Of a stretch of 64,000 bases of DNA, positions 29,124 through 37,350 are shown one piece after another (within the stretch, counting starts at the first letter, position 1; every line of letters starts with the position of its first letter). The notes under the pieces were generated by a model, which worked only from the letters and a program-made list of their open reading frames with translations, had not been told where the DNA came from and ran no database searches. The position numbers and the translations under genes were made by a program. Origin of the DNA: Amycolatopsis sp. 2-15 (GTDB lineage: Bacteria; Actinomycetota; Actinomycetes; Mycobacteriales; Pseudonocardiaceae); assembly GCF_030285625.1 (NCBI RefSeq), contig NZ_CP127294.1:1374001-1438000 (forward strand), in the 5' to 3' direction.

Positions 29124-30227
29124 ATGATCCCCATTACCGTGGTCGACGTCCGTGACGCGGAAGACCTCGTCGTCGAGGTGCTGCGATCCGGCGCCATCGC
29201 ACAGGGGCCGATGGTCAAGCGCTTCGAGGACGCCTTCGCGCACGTCGCGGGCACGAAGCACGCCATCGCCGTGAACAACGGCACCACCGCGTTGGTCGCC
29301 TCACTGCAGGCGCTGGACCTGGCACCGGGTGACGAGGTGATCACCTCGCCGTTCACGTTCGTCGCGACGCTGAACGCCATCCTCGAGGCCGGCGCCACCG
29401 TCCGGTTCGCCGACATCCGGCGCGACGACTTCGCGATCGACCCCGACGCCGCCGCGGCCATCACCGACCGCACCAAGGTCCTGATGCCGGTGCACCTGTA
29501 TGGCCAGACGGCGGACATGGGCAAGCTCGCCCCGCTCGCCGCCGAGCGCGAGCTGCGGATCATCGAGGACTCGGCCCAGGCCGTCGGCGCTTCCTTCGAG
29601 GGCCGCGCCGCCGGCTCGTACGGCATCGGCTGCTTCTCGCTCTACGCGACGAAGAACGTGACCACCGCCGAGGGCGGCGTGATCACCACCGACGACGACG
29701 TGCTGGCCGACAAGCTGCGCGTGCTGCGCAACCAGGGCATGCGCGCCCGCTACCAGTACGAGATGGCCGGCCACAACTACCGGATGACGGACCTGCACGC
29801 GGCCGTCGGCATCCCGCAGCTGGAGAAGCTCGACCAGCTCACCGCGGCCCGCCAGGCCAACGCGAAGCGGCTGTCGGAGGGGCTGGCAGGCACGCCGGGC
29901 CTCGAGATCCCGCAGGTCCTGCCCGGCCGTGAGCACGTGTGGCACCAGTACACCGTGCTCGTGGGCCCGCACGCGATGCTCTCGCGCGACGAGCTGGCCG
30001 CCTCGCTCACCGAGCGCGGCATCGGCAACGGGATCTACTACCCCAAGATCGTGTTCGACTACGACTGCTACCGCGGCCACCCGCTGATCCCGGGCGCCGA
30101 CGTGAACGACTTCCCGGTGGCCTCGGCCGTCGCGGCGCAGGCGCTTTCGCTGCCGGTGCACCCGCACCTGACCGACGGGCAGCTCGACAAGATCATCGAG
30201 ACGGTTCGCGAGGTGCTCGGCGCATGA
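29124..30227 (+). CDS. DegT/DnrJ/EryC1 sugar aminotransferase (GnnB-like candidate)
   Basis: A 367-residue PLP enzyme of the sugar aminotransferase family. AVNNGTTALVASLQAL, IIEDSAQAVGASFEG and the catalytic Lys in FSLYATKNVTTAEGG (about residue 179) are in order, with the C-terminal WHQYTVLV and GIYYPK. Members transaminate keto-sugar nucleotides. Paired with a Gfo/Idh dehydrogenase and facing an LpxA-type acyltransferase, the best model is a 3-amino sugar nucleotide as in the GnnA/GnnB route; WlbC-like or deoxysugar routes remain possible. ATG 29124. It overlaps the dehydrogenase gene by 4 bp. Confidence 0.88.
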   Translation: MIPITVVDVRDAEDLVVEVLRSGAIAQGPMVKRFEDAFAHVAGTKHAIAVNNGTTALVASLQALDLAPGDEVITSPFTFVATLNAILEAGATVRFADIRRDDFAIDPDAAAAITDRTKVLMPVHLYGQTADMGKLAPLAAERELRIIEDSAQAVGASFEGRAAGSYGIGCFSLYATKNVTTAEGGVITTDDDVLADKLRVLRNQGMRARYQYEMAGHNYRMTDLHAAVGIPQLEKLDQLTAARQANAKRLSEGLAGTPGLEIPQVLPGREHVWHQYTVLVGPHAMLSRDELAASLTERGIGNGIYYPKIVFDYDCYRGHPLIPGADVNDFPVASAVAAQALSLPVHPHLTDGQLDKIIETVREVLGA

Positions 30228-31180
30228 CCCACCGCATCGCCCTCATCGGCACGGGCAACATGGGTTCGCTGCACGCCCGCGTGCTGGCGGCCAACGAGCG
30301 CGTGGACCTCGTCCGCGTGATCGACCCGCGCGAGGAAGCCGGCCGCGCCGTCGCCGAGCGCTATGAGACGCAGTGGACGCCGGAGCTCGGCTCCCTGTCC
30401 GATGTGGACGCCGTGGTGCTCGCGTCGGCCACCGAGGTGCACTACGACCTCGCGCAGGAGATCCTCGGCCAGGGCAAGCCGATGCTCGTCGAGAAGCCCG
30501 TGTGCAACAGCCTCGAGCTGTCGCAGGAGATCGTGGCGCTCTCGGAGCAGAAGGACGTGCCGCTGATGTGCGGCCTGCTCGAGCGCTACAACCCGGCCGT
30601 GATGACGGCCCGGGCGCTGATCAACGAGCCGGTGCACCTCATGGCGCGCCGCCACGGCCCGTACGCGCCGCGCATCAAGACCGGCGTCGCGTGGGACCTG
30701 CTGGTGCACGACGTCGACCTGGCGATCCAGTTCTTCGGCGGCGCCACGCCGGCCCGCGTCACCTCAGGCGCGGGCTACTTCCACCCGAACTCGGTGGAAG
30801 GCGCGGAGGACACCATCGAGACGGTGCTGTCGTTCCCGACCGGCCTGGCCACGGTCTCGGCGTCGCGGCTGGGACAGCGCAAGGTGCGGTCGCTGGTCGT
30901 GTCCGAGCTGGACCGGCTGATCGAGATCGACCTGCTGCGCCGTGACGTGACGATCTATCGGCACGTGTCGCACGACTCCGTGACGCCGGACGGCCTCGGC
31001 TACCGGCAGCAGACCGTGATCGAGATTCCCGAGCTGGTCACCGCGCGCGAGCCGCTGGCCACGCAGCTGGAGCGGTTCCTCGACCTGCTGGAAGGCAAGA
31101 TCGACGCCGACGTGGAGCGCGACCTCATCCTGCCGTCGCACCACGTGGTGGCGCAGGTGCTCACGCAGGCTGCCGCTTAG
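30224..31180 (+). CDS. Gfo/Idh/MocA sugar dehydrogenase (GnnA-like candidate)
   Basis: A 318-residue NAD-dependent oxidoreductase. The Rossmann motif LIGTGNMGSLHARVL opens the protein, the EKP motif is MLVEKPVCNS, and the C-terminal catalytic block includes WDLLVHDVDLAIQFFGG. In the GnnA/GnnB and WlbA/WlbC pathways this family oxidises C3 of a UDP-GlcNAc-type sugar before transamination. Translationally coupled to the aminotransferase (ATGA). The stop abuts the next, opposite-strand stop with no gap. Confidence 0.87.
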   Translation: MTHRIALIGTGNMGSLHARVLAANERVDLVRVIDPREEAGRAVAERYETQWTPELGSLSDVDAVVLASATEVHYDLAQEILGQGKPMLVEKPVCNSLELSQEIVALSEQKDVPLMCGLLERYNPAVMTARALINEPVHLMARRHGPYAPRIKTGVAWDLLVHDVDLAIQFFGGATPARVTSGAGYFHPNSVEGAEDTIETVLSFPTGLATVSASRLGQRKVRSLVVSELDRLIEIDLLRRDVTIYRHVSHDSVTPDGLGYRQQTVIEIPELVTAREPLATQLERFLDLLEGKIDADVERDLILPSHHVVAQVLTQAAA

Positions 31181-31927
31181 TCATTTCGTGAGACGGGTGC
31201 CGTCCTTGCCGTACGCGACCAACGGGGTCAGTACGGCGGGGTCGGGCACTTCGCGCTGGTCGAACCAGAACACGACCACGCTGGGGTCCACGCTCCACAA
31301 CGCGGTCCGTGCCTGCACCGGCTTGCCGTGCACGGTACTGACGATCTTCACGGCGGGCCCGGAGAAATAGCCGTACACGGGCACCCAGGTGCCGCCGGCG
31401 TCGATGCCGCCCGCGGTGGCGTGGAAGCCGAACGAGCGGTCTGCGCCGCGGATCTCGTTGCCGGCGTAGAGCGACAGGTAGCCGGTCTTGGTCTGGACCG
31501 CGGCCATGATGCCGAAGTGCACGTCAGGCAGGGCCGCGTTGTCGTCGATCTTGGTCGCGTAGAAGACGAGCTCGCCGTTGGCGGTCTTGATTCCGGTGTG
31601 GATGACGTCGCCGTAGGGCTGGGTCACCGACTTCGGCGGCTGGTCCATCGTTGTCTGCGGCGGTGTCGCGCTCGACGTCACCGGGTTGCCGGACGGCGGC
31701 GCGGCGACGGGCACCGGCCTCGGCTCGGCCGGCGCACGCAGGGCGACGGCCCCGAACACGATCCCGACGACGGCGGCCACCGCGGCGGCCGCTCCCGCGC
31801 CCGTGGCGATCCTCCGGCGCCGACGGATGCGCCGGCCTTCGGTGATGATCCGCCCCAGGTCGGGCGCGGCGAACGGCTGGTCGGGCTGTTCGCGCAACGC
31901 GGAGCGCAGCTTGTCGAGGTCGTTCAC
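31181..31927 (-). CDS. membrane protein partnered with SigE-type sigma factor
   Basis: A 248-residue protein with a short cytoplasmic N-terminus (MNDLDKLRSAL), a basic stretch RRIRRRRR, one membrane helix (about residues 41-62) and a large outer domain with a Pro/Thr/Ser-rich linker. It has no zinc-finger Cys/His, but its place directly after the sigma gene (4-bp overlap) matches the membrane partners of actinobacterial SigE-family factors. An anti-sigma or sensor role is inferred. The outer domain has no recognised motif. Confidence 0.72.
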   Translation of the reverse strand: MNDLDKLRSALREQPDQPFAAPDLGRIITEGRRIRRRRRIATGAGAAAAVAAVVGIVFGAVALRAPAEPRPVPVAAPPSGNPVTSSATPPQTTMDQPPKSVTQPYGDVIHTGIKTANGELVFYATKIDDNAALPDVHFGIMAAVQTKTGYLSLYAGNEIRGADRSFGFHATAGGIDAGGTWVPVYGYFSGPAVKIVSTVHGKPVQARTALWSVDPSVVVFWFDQREVPDPAVLTPLVAYGKDGTRLTK

Positions 31928-32454
31928 CGCCCGCTCCCTCCGATCAGCACGTCTTCCGGCCCGGCGTCCACCCGCAGCTTCGCGAGCGCCCGCGAGTTCG
32001 TGCTCTTGACGGTACCCACTGACACGCCCAGTTCATCGGCCACCGCCTGTTCCGGCAGGTCGAAGAAGTGCCGGAGTACCACCACGGCCCGCTCGCGGCC
32101 CGTCAGCCGCGCCAGCGCGGACGTCAGCCACTCGCGCTGCGTCACGGCCTGCGCGACGTCCTGGCTCGTCGGCCGCTCTGGCACTTCCTCGGACGCGTAC
32201 TCGCGCAGCGGGCGGCGCCAGCCGTCGATCACGTGGTTGACCAGCACAGTCCGGGCGTACGCGTAAGCGTCCTTGCGACGCACGCGCGACCACGCGGCGT
32301 ACGTGCGGGTGAAGGCGGTCTGCGCGGCGTCCTCGGCCTGGTGGCGGTCGCCGGTCAGCAGGTACGCCGCGTGCGTGAGCCGGTTCGACGAGGCCTGCAC
32401 GAACTCGGCGAACTCGTCGTCACTGCGCGCCACCCGCGTGCCCCCGATCTCCAC
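31924..32454 (-). CDS. SigE-family ECF RNA polymerase sigma factor
   Basis: A 176-residue sigma factor. Region 2 shows FVQASSNRLTHAAYLLTGDR, then AEDAAQTAFTRTYAAW and YARTVLVNHVIDGWRR; region 4 has LTGRERAVVVLRHFFDLPEQ and a helix-turn-helix in ADELGVSVGTVKSTNSRAL. LTGDR and the VKSTNSRAL ending are typical of the actinobacterial SigE-family ECF group. GTG start at 32454 or GTG 32433. The downstream membrane gene overlaps its stop. Confidence 0.88.
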   Translation of the reverse strand: MEIGGTRVARSDDEFAEFVQASSNRLTHAAYLLTGDRHQAEDAAQTAFTRTYAAWSRVRRKDAYAYARTVLVNHVIDGWRRPLREYASEEVPERPTSQDVAQAVTQREWLTSALARLTGRERAVVVLRHFFDLPEQAVADELGVSVGTVKSTNSRALAKLRVDAGPEDVLIGGSGR

Positions 32455-32492
32455 GTCTACGGGACGGCTGGGTGCACGCGAGGTTGCCGCCG

Positions 32493-33068
32493 CTAGAGCT
32501 TTTGCACGCCGTCCTCTGCGAGCACGTCCAGGTCGAGCACGACGGGCGCGCCCGCGACTTCGAGCTCCACTTTGCCGGAGTGCTCGCCGAAGTTCTCGTA
32601 GTCGCCGTCGACAAGACGATAGGTGATCATGCTGACGGGTGCGTCGAGGTCGATGATCCAGTAATGCTCGATGCCGGCATCGGCATACTCGAAGTGCTTG
32701 GTGACCTGGTCGGTGCGCTTGGTGCCTTCGGAAAGGATTTCGATGGCCAGTGACACATCCGAGGCTGCGATCCTCGGAACGTTGGCCCGGATGACTTCGG
32801 CCGACCCCACCAAGACGTCCGGCACTCGGACCGTCAGCGGCGACGATTCGACCACCATCTCCATCTCAGGCACCGCGCGCAGATTTTTCGGAAGCTGCGA
32901 GTTGAGGACGAACGGCAAGCACCCAATGGCCAGTTGGTGCAACGACATCGGGCGCGGCGACACAGCGAGGACCCCTTCGACGACTTCGACATGGAACTCC
33001 GAGGTCTCCGGAAGTTCCGCCCAGTCGTCGAGGGTCAGGAGGTGGTGAGGCCACTCGAGGGCACTCAT
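32493..33068 (-). CDS. Uma2-family (DUF820) restriction-endonuclease-like protein
   Basis: A 191-residue PD-(D/E)XK-fold protein. The Uma2 pattern is seen in EVVEGVLAVSPRPMSLHQ, the acid PDVLVGSAEVI, SLAIEILSEGTKRTDQVTKHFEYADAGIEHYWIID and the YRLVDGDY tail. These proteins are widespread in actinobacteria and cyanobacteria and of unknown function. An AAGGAG ribosome-binding site sits 5 bases before the ATG. No partner gene is evident. Confidence 0.86.
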   Translation of the reverse strand: MSALEWPHHLLTLDDWAELPETSEFHVEVVEGVLAVSPRPMSLHQLAIGCLPFVLNSQLPKNLRAVPEMEMVVESSPLTVRVPDVLVGSAEVIRANVPRIAASDVSLAIEILSEGTKRTDQVTKHFEYADAGIEHYWIIDLDAPVSMITYRLVDGDYENFGEHSGKVELEVAGAPVVLDLDVLAEDGVQKL

Positions 33069-33141
33069 GAAAACTCCTTCACTTTCAGTGACCGGAACAG
33101 TGTCGAGAGTTACCGTCCGCGTTCACCGGCCCTCTCAAAGG

Positions 33142-33756
33142 TTACCCGCCGAAGTCCCCCGCCGGGGAGCCCCAGCCGGAGGGGTCGTCCGACAGCGCGC
33201 GGCGGCGGGCGTTCTCCGTCCGGACGCGTTCCACTTCGGACTGGATGTACTCCTCGTCGTAGCGCTGGAAGACGCGCGCGGGGTTGCCGGCCACCAAGGT
33301 GCGCGGCGGGACGTCCTTGGCCACCACCGAGTTGGGCTGCACGGTGGCGAAGTCGCCGATCGTCACGCCGGCCATGATGACGACCAGGCCGCCGATGAAG
33401 CAGCCCTTGCCGATCTTCACGGGTTTGCGCTCGATCAGATCGCTGCCGGAGTGGTTCTGCAGCGTCATGTTCGCGAGCCAGCTCGAGTGCGTGAAGATGA
33501 GCGTGTTGAGGCCGATGCTGGTGTGCTCGCCGATCTCCAGGCCGCCGCTCGCGTCGAGGGTCGCGCCTTCGCCGATCCAGCAGTGCTCGCCCATGGTGAG
33601 GTTCTCGGGGCTCACGATCTTCACGCGCTCGCGCACGCGGCACGACTCGGGCAGCCCGAAGAAGCGGGCCCGCTCGGCGTCGTTCATGTACTGCGAGACA
33701 AGGTCGTTCAGGATCATCGGCCGCAGGCGGTTGCTGCGGTCGTCATCGAAGAACAT
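33142..33756 (-). CDS. hexapeptide-repeat acyltransferase (sugar O-/N-acetyltransferase type)
   Basis: A 204-residue left-handed beta-helix protein. Rungs are visible from VSPENLTMGEHCWIGEGATLDASGG through IGKGCFIGGLVVIMAGVTIGD and FATVQPNSVVAKDVPPRTLVAGNPARV, the common C-terminal signature of maltose/NodL/CatB-like acetyltransferases; the catalytic His is probably in THSSWLANM or nearby. ATG 33756. The start overlaps the end of the glycosyltransferase gene by 14 bp, so it likely decorates the same glycan. Confidence 0.83.
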   Translation of the reverse strand: MFFDDDRSNRLRPMILNDLVSQYMNDAERARFFGLPESCRVRERVKIVSPENLTMGEHCWIGEGATLDASGGLEIGEHTSIGLNTLIFTHSSWLANMTLQNHSGSDLIERKPVKIGKGCFIGGLVVIMAGVTIGDFATVQPNSVVAKDVPPRTLVAGNPARVFQRYDEEYIQSEVERVRTENARRRALSDDPSGWGSPAGDFGG

Positions 33757-34939
33757 CGTGATCCGCCACCAGTTTCGAGAATACGCGCAGGTGCTCCTCG
33801 GCCACGACATCGAGGCCGAAGTTGGCCTGGACCATGGCACTTTCGCGCTGCGCGAGCCGCGAACGGAGCTCCGGGTCGTCCAGCAGCGACAACACGGTCT
33901 CCTGCACCGCCTGGGCGTCGTCCGGGCGCACCAGCAGGATGTTCTCGCCGTTGCGCAGCTCGATGCCCGGGTAGTTGTCCTCCGTGACCGACGCGATGGT
34001 GGCCGTGCCGGACAGCATCGCTTCGAGCGACGCGGTGCCACAGCCGCCGTTGAGGTCGTGGGTCACGATGTCGGCCGCCGCGAAGTACGCCGGCACGTCT
34101 TCCTTCGGCACCGCACCCGTCACGACCAGGGCTTCGGCCACCCCGAGCTCTTCGGCGCGCTTGAGGAACGCGTCGTGGTAGACGCGCCCGACGATCACCA
34201 CGCGCACACCTGGGTGCCGTTCGAGGATCGCCGGCAAGGCCTCGATCAGCGGCAGCCGGTTGCGCAGCGGGATCACGTGGCCGAGAGACACGATGACGGG
34301 CCCGTCACCCAGCTCCAGCTCCGCTCGCACGTCCTTCGTGACCGGCTTGGCGAAGTTGCCCGTGTCCACGGCGATCGGGAAGTACTCGGAGTTCGCGTCG
34401 CTCGTGCCGTAGCGCTCGACGCAGTAGTCCACGCCGAGCTTGTCGAGGATGACGTAGCGCGGCCGGATGTACTTGAGCACCGGCTTGACCAGCACCGCGT
34501 CGAGCATCCGGAACACGCGCGAGTACAGCTTGTTGTCGCTGATCAGGAGCGTGTGGATGGTCAGTAGCACGGGCAGCTTGTGGCGCCGCGCGTAGAACCC
34601 GGCCAGCCACGACAGGTCGAAGAACTGGCCGTGCAGGTGCACCGCGTCGGGCTTGAACTCGTCCAGCAGCCTCCGCAGCCGCCGCCAGTTTCCTGGCTTG
34701 AGCGACGCGAAGCTCAGGTCGAAGTCGATGGACAGGCCGAGCTGCGGCATCTTCGCCGCGGGCAGCCGCACGATGCGGTAGCCGTCGCGCTGCTCGTCGG
34801 CCGGCGCGTCGCCGTAGGCCGCCGTGATCGCGAGGACCTCGTGGCCGGCCGCCGCGTACTCGCCCGCCAGCGACGCCGACATGTGGGCGCTGCCGCCCAC
34901 CCGGGGCGGGAAGAAGTTGTTCACCACCGCGATGCGCAT
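33743..34939 (-). CDS. GT4-family glycosyltransferase
   Basis: A 398-residue GT-B enzyme. The N-terminal MRIAVVNNFFPPRVGGSAH, DAVHLHGQFFDLSWL, the donor-site region SLGHVIPLRNR and the E-x7-E-type motif in GGCGTASLEAMLSGTATIA are present. It likely adds a sugar from a nucleotide donor to a polyprenyl-linked glycan at the cytosolic face. ATG 34939 starts the conserved first strand and has AAGGA upstream. An in-frame ATG at 34975, preceded by GGAGG, would add 12 residues and would be the start coupled to the micro-ORF repeats; both are possible. Confidence 0.88.
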   Translation of the reverse strand: MRIAVVNNFFPPRVGGSAHMSASLAGEYAAAGHEVLAITAAYGDAPADEQRDGYRIVRLPAAKMPQLGLSIDFDLSFASLKPGNWRRLRRLLDEFKPDAVHLHGQFFDLSWLAGFYARRHKLPVLLTIHTLLISDNKLYSRVFRMLDAVLVKPVLKYIRPRYVILDKLGVDYCVERYGTSDANSEYFPIAVDTGNFAKPVTKDVRAELELGDGPVIVSLGHVIPLRNRLPLIEALPAILERHPGVRVVIVGRVYHDAFLKRAEELGVAEALVVTGAVPKEDVPAYFAAADIVTHDLNGGCGTASLEAMLSGTATIASVTEDNYPGIELRNGENILLVRPDDAQAVQETVLSLLDDPELRSRLAQRESAMVQANFGLDVVAEEHLRVFSKLVADHDVLR

Positions 34940-34962
34940 CGCACGTCCTTGGGCCGGGCCCG

Positions 34963-35088
34963 CGGCGGAGCTCATGCCGCCTCCACGGGAAAGAGTGCGT
35001 CGGCGGAGCTCATGCCGCCTCCACGGGAAAGAGTGCGTCGGCGGAGCTCATGCCGCCTCCACGGGAAAGAGTGCGTCGGCGGAGCTCA
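34963..35088 (-). repeat. 38-bp tandem repeat (3.3 copies) encoding chained micro-ORFs
   Basis: Three perfect 38-bp copies (34963-35000, 35001-35038, 35039-35076) and a 12-bp fourth part lie between the epimerase stop and the glycosyltransferase start. Read on the minus strand, two copies each give a complete ORF MSSADALFPVEAA (complement of 35010-35051 and 34972-35013). Each has a GGAGG ribosome-binding site, and each stop overlaps the next start as ATGA. The last copy leads to the in-frame ATG 34975 of the glycosyltransferase (MSSAAGPAQ). The seed was probably the TGAGCTCCGCC shared by the epimerase end and the glycosyltransferase start. Confidence 0.9.
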
Positions 35089-36015
35089 CTCGGAATCCCT
35101 GACCAGCGCCCGCATGCCCTCTTCGACCGTGATGGTCGGCTCCCAGCCGAGCATCTCCCGCGCCCGCGTGATGTCCGCGGCGCGCCGCGACACCAGCACA
35201 TCGCGCTCGTTGAACTGCGGCTGCACGTCGACGCCCACGGCCTCGATGAGGATCTTCGCCAGCGTGGCGATGGAGGTGTCGACGCCGGTGCCGATGTTGA
35301 TCGGCAGGTTCGACTGCTCCGACTCCAGCGCGGCGACGACCGACCGGGCCAGGTCGCTCACGTGCACGAAGTCCATCGACTGGTCGCCGCGGCCGTCGAT
35401 GATCGGCGGCTGGCCGGCGCGCAGGCGCTGGATGAAGTGGTTGATCACCGACGTGTAGTAGGCCTCGATCTTCTGGCCCGGGCCGTACACGTTGAAGAAG
35501 CGCAGCGCGTTCCAAGACAGGCCCTTGGTGCGCTCGTAGAAGCCGAGCAGGTCCTCGCCGGCGCGCTTGGAGATGCAGTACGGCGTGAGCGGGCGCAACT
35601 CGTCGTCCTCGTGCATCGGCAGGCGCTTGGGCTCGCCGTAAACCGAAGCGGTGGACGCGAACACCAGGCGCTCGACGCCCTCGTCGGCCGCCGCGGCGAA
35701 GACGTTGTGGTTGCCGGTCATGTTGATGTCGATCGACTCGTGCGGGTCGGCGATCGACTTGTTGATCGAGACCGTGGCGAAGTGGATCACGTGCGAGCAG
35801 CCGCGGATGGCCTCGCGCACCGCGCCGCCGTACCGCACGTCCTTCTCGACCAGCTCGACCTTGCCGGTGGCCACGAAGTCGTTCACGCGAGCCCGGTCGC
35901 CGCGGGTCATGTTGTCGAAGATGCGGACGGTGTACCCGCCGTCCAGCAGCAGCGGGATGACGTGCGCGGCGATGAATCCACCGCCGCCGGTGAAGAACAC
36001 CTTCTTCTCGGACAT
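35086..36015 (-). CDS. NAD-dependent sugar-nucleotide epimerase/dehydratase
   Basis: A 309-residue extended SDR. The cofactor motif is FFTGGGGFIAAHV (a variant of the usual G-x-x-G-x-x-G), and the catalytic Ser/Tyr/Lys are in FASTASVYGEP and YCISKRAGE. NALRFFNVYGPGQ and MDFVHVSDLAR are typical of UDP-glucose 4-epimerase-like enzymes. The exact sugar is not predictable. ATG 36015 is chosen over an in-frame ATG at 36057 because it directly precedes the cofactor strand and has GAGGAGAG upstream. Likely co-transcribed with the GT4 gene and DegT. Confidence 0.88.
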   Translation of the reverse strand: MSEKKVFFTGGGGFIAAHVIPLLLDGGYTVRIFDNMTRGDRARVNDFVATGKVELVEKDVRYGGAVREAIRGCSHVIHFATVSINKSIADPHESIDINMTGNHNVFAAAADEGVERLVFASTASVYGEPKRLPMHEDDELRPLTPYCISKRAGEDLLGFYERTKGLSWNALRFFNVYGPGQKIEAYYTSVINHFIQRLRAGQPPIIDGRGDQSMDFVHVSDLARSVVAALESEQSNLPINIGTGVDTSIATLAKILIEAVGVDVQPQFNERDVLVSRRAADITRAREMLGWEPTITVEEGMRALVRDSE

Positions 36016-36069
36016 GGTCGCGGTCTCTCCTCGGTCGGCGGTGTCTTCGGCGGTCACGGTCTTCGGGCT

Positions 36070-37215
36070 TCAGGCCAGGGCGTTGACGGCTTCGCGCACG
36101 GTCGTCACCACGCGGTCCACCTCGGCTTCGGTCAACTCCGCGTGCATCGGAATCGCCAGCTGCCGGCGGAACGCGTCAGCCGAGACGGGCAGCGGCTGCT
36201 GCTCGCCGTACACCGGCTGAAGGTGTGAAGCGTACGTCCCGAAGTTGCACTGCACGCCCTGTTCGCGAATGCGCAGCGCCAGCGCGTCGCGGCTGACCTC
36301 TGGCGCGACGGTGAGCAGGTAGGCCTGCCACGGGTGCTCACGGTCGGGCAGCTCGACGGGCGCGGTGAGCTGGTCGACGTCGGCGAAGGCCTCGTGGTAG
36401 CGCTTCGCCACGGAGCGGCGGGCGGCGAGCAGGTCGGGCAGCCGGTCGAGCTGCACGCCCATGATGGCGGCCTGGATGTCCGACAGGCGGAAGTTCCAGC
36501 CCAGCTCGTGGAACTCGGGGATCGGCAGCGTGCCCGAGCCCTCGCGGCTGATGGCCGGCTCGATGCCGTAGGTGTGCAGCTTGCGCGCGTGGGCGATGAG
36601 GTCTTCGCGGTTCGAGACGAGCGCGCCGCCCTCGCCCGCGGTGATGCCCTTGCGGCCGTGGAAGGAGAACGCGGCGAGGTCGGCGAGGCTGCCGGCCGGG
36701 CGCGTCTTGTAGGTGGCGCCGGACGAGCAGGCGGCGTCCTCGAACAGCCACAGGCCGTGCTTGTCAGCGATGGCGCGGTACTCGTCGAAGTCACCCGGCA
36801 GACCGGCGACGTCGACGGCGAGGATGCCGACCGTGCGCGGCGTGATCAGGGCTTCGATCGCGGCCGGGTCGGCGCTGAAAATGTCAGGCCGGATGTCGGC
36901 GAACACGGGCTTCGCGCCGGCCTGCAGCACGGCGTGGCCGGTGGCGGGGAACGTGTAGTCGCCGACGATGACCTCGTCGCCGGGCCGCACGCCCAGCACC
37001 TTGAGGCCGAGGAACAGCGCGGCGCCGCAGCTGCTGGTGGTCAGGGCGTGCGCGGTGCCCGTGACCTGAGCGAACCGTTCCTCGAAGCGGCGGCACGCGG
37101 GACCGGCGCCGGCGAGCCAGCCGGAGCGGAACACCTCGGCGACGGCCGCCAGCTCCTCCTCGCCGACCGTCGGCCGTCCGAGCAGCACCTGTTGGTCGGC
37201 CGGTTGTCCAGACAT
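36070..37215 (-). CDS. DegT/DnrJ/EryC1 sugar aminotransferase (second)
   Basis: A 381-residue PLP enzyme. TTSSCGAALFLGLKVLG, LFEDAACSSGATYKT and the catalytic Lys in FSFHGRKGITAGEGG (about residue 187) are present, then NFRLSDIQAAI. It resembles 4-amino-sugar transaminases, but the position cannot be told from sequence. It is only moderately similar to the DegT protein at 29124. Start ATG 37215. First gene of DegT-epimerase-GT4-acyltransferase, divergent from the SARP gene. Confidence 0.87.
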   Translation of the reverse strand: MSGQPADQQVLLGRPTVGEEELAAVAEVFRSGWLAGAGPACRRFEERFAQVTGTAHALTTSSCGAALFLGLKVLGVRPGDEVIVGDYTFPATGHAVLQAGAKPVFADIRPDIFSADPAAIEALITPRTVGILAVDVAGLPGDFDEYRAIADKHGLWLFEDAACSSGATYKTRPAGSLADLAAFSFHGRKGITAGEGGALVSNREDLIAHARKLHTYGIEPAISREGSGTLPIPEFHELGWNFRLSDIQAAIMGVQLDRLPDLLAARRSVAKRYHEAFADVDQLTAPVELPDREHPWQAYLLTVAPEVSRDALALRIREQGVQCNFGTYASHLQPVYGEQQPLPVSADAFRRQLAIPMHAELTEAEVDRVVTTVREAVNALA

Positions 37216-37350
37216 CCCCACTCCAGTTTGTTCCTCGCACCACCACACGTTGCGCTAGCTCGCCCCGAAGTGTAGAGACGCGCTCCGCCGAGCCGGGCGT
37301 GGGGACGAAACCTGCCGGTAACGGGCGGGCGGAGCGCCTAGTCTTGCCGC

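Noticed and set aside
31181..32454. Sigma/anti-sigma pair as part of the sugar operon
   Set aside because: Opposite strand to the Gfo/Idh gene with abutting stops and a separate transcript; no evidence of a link beyond position.
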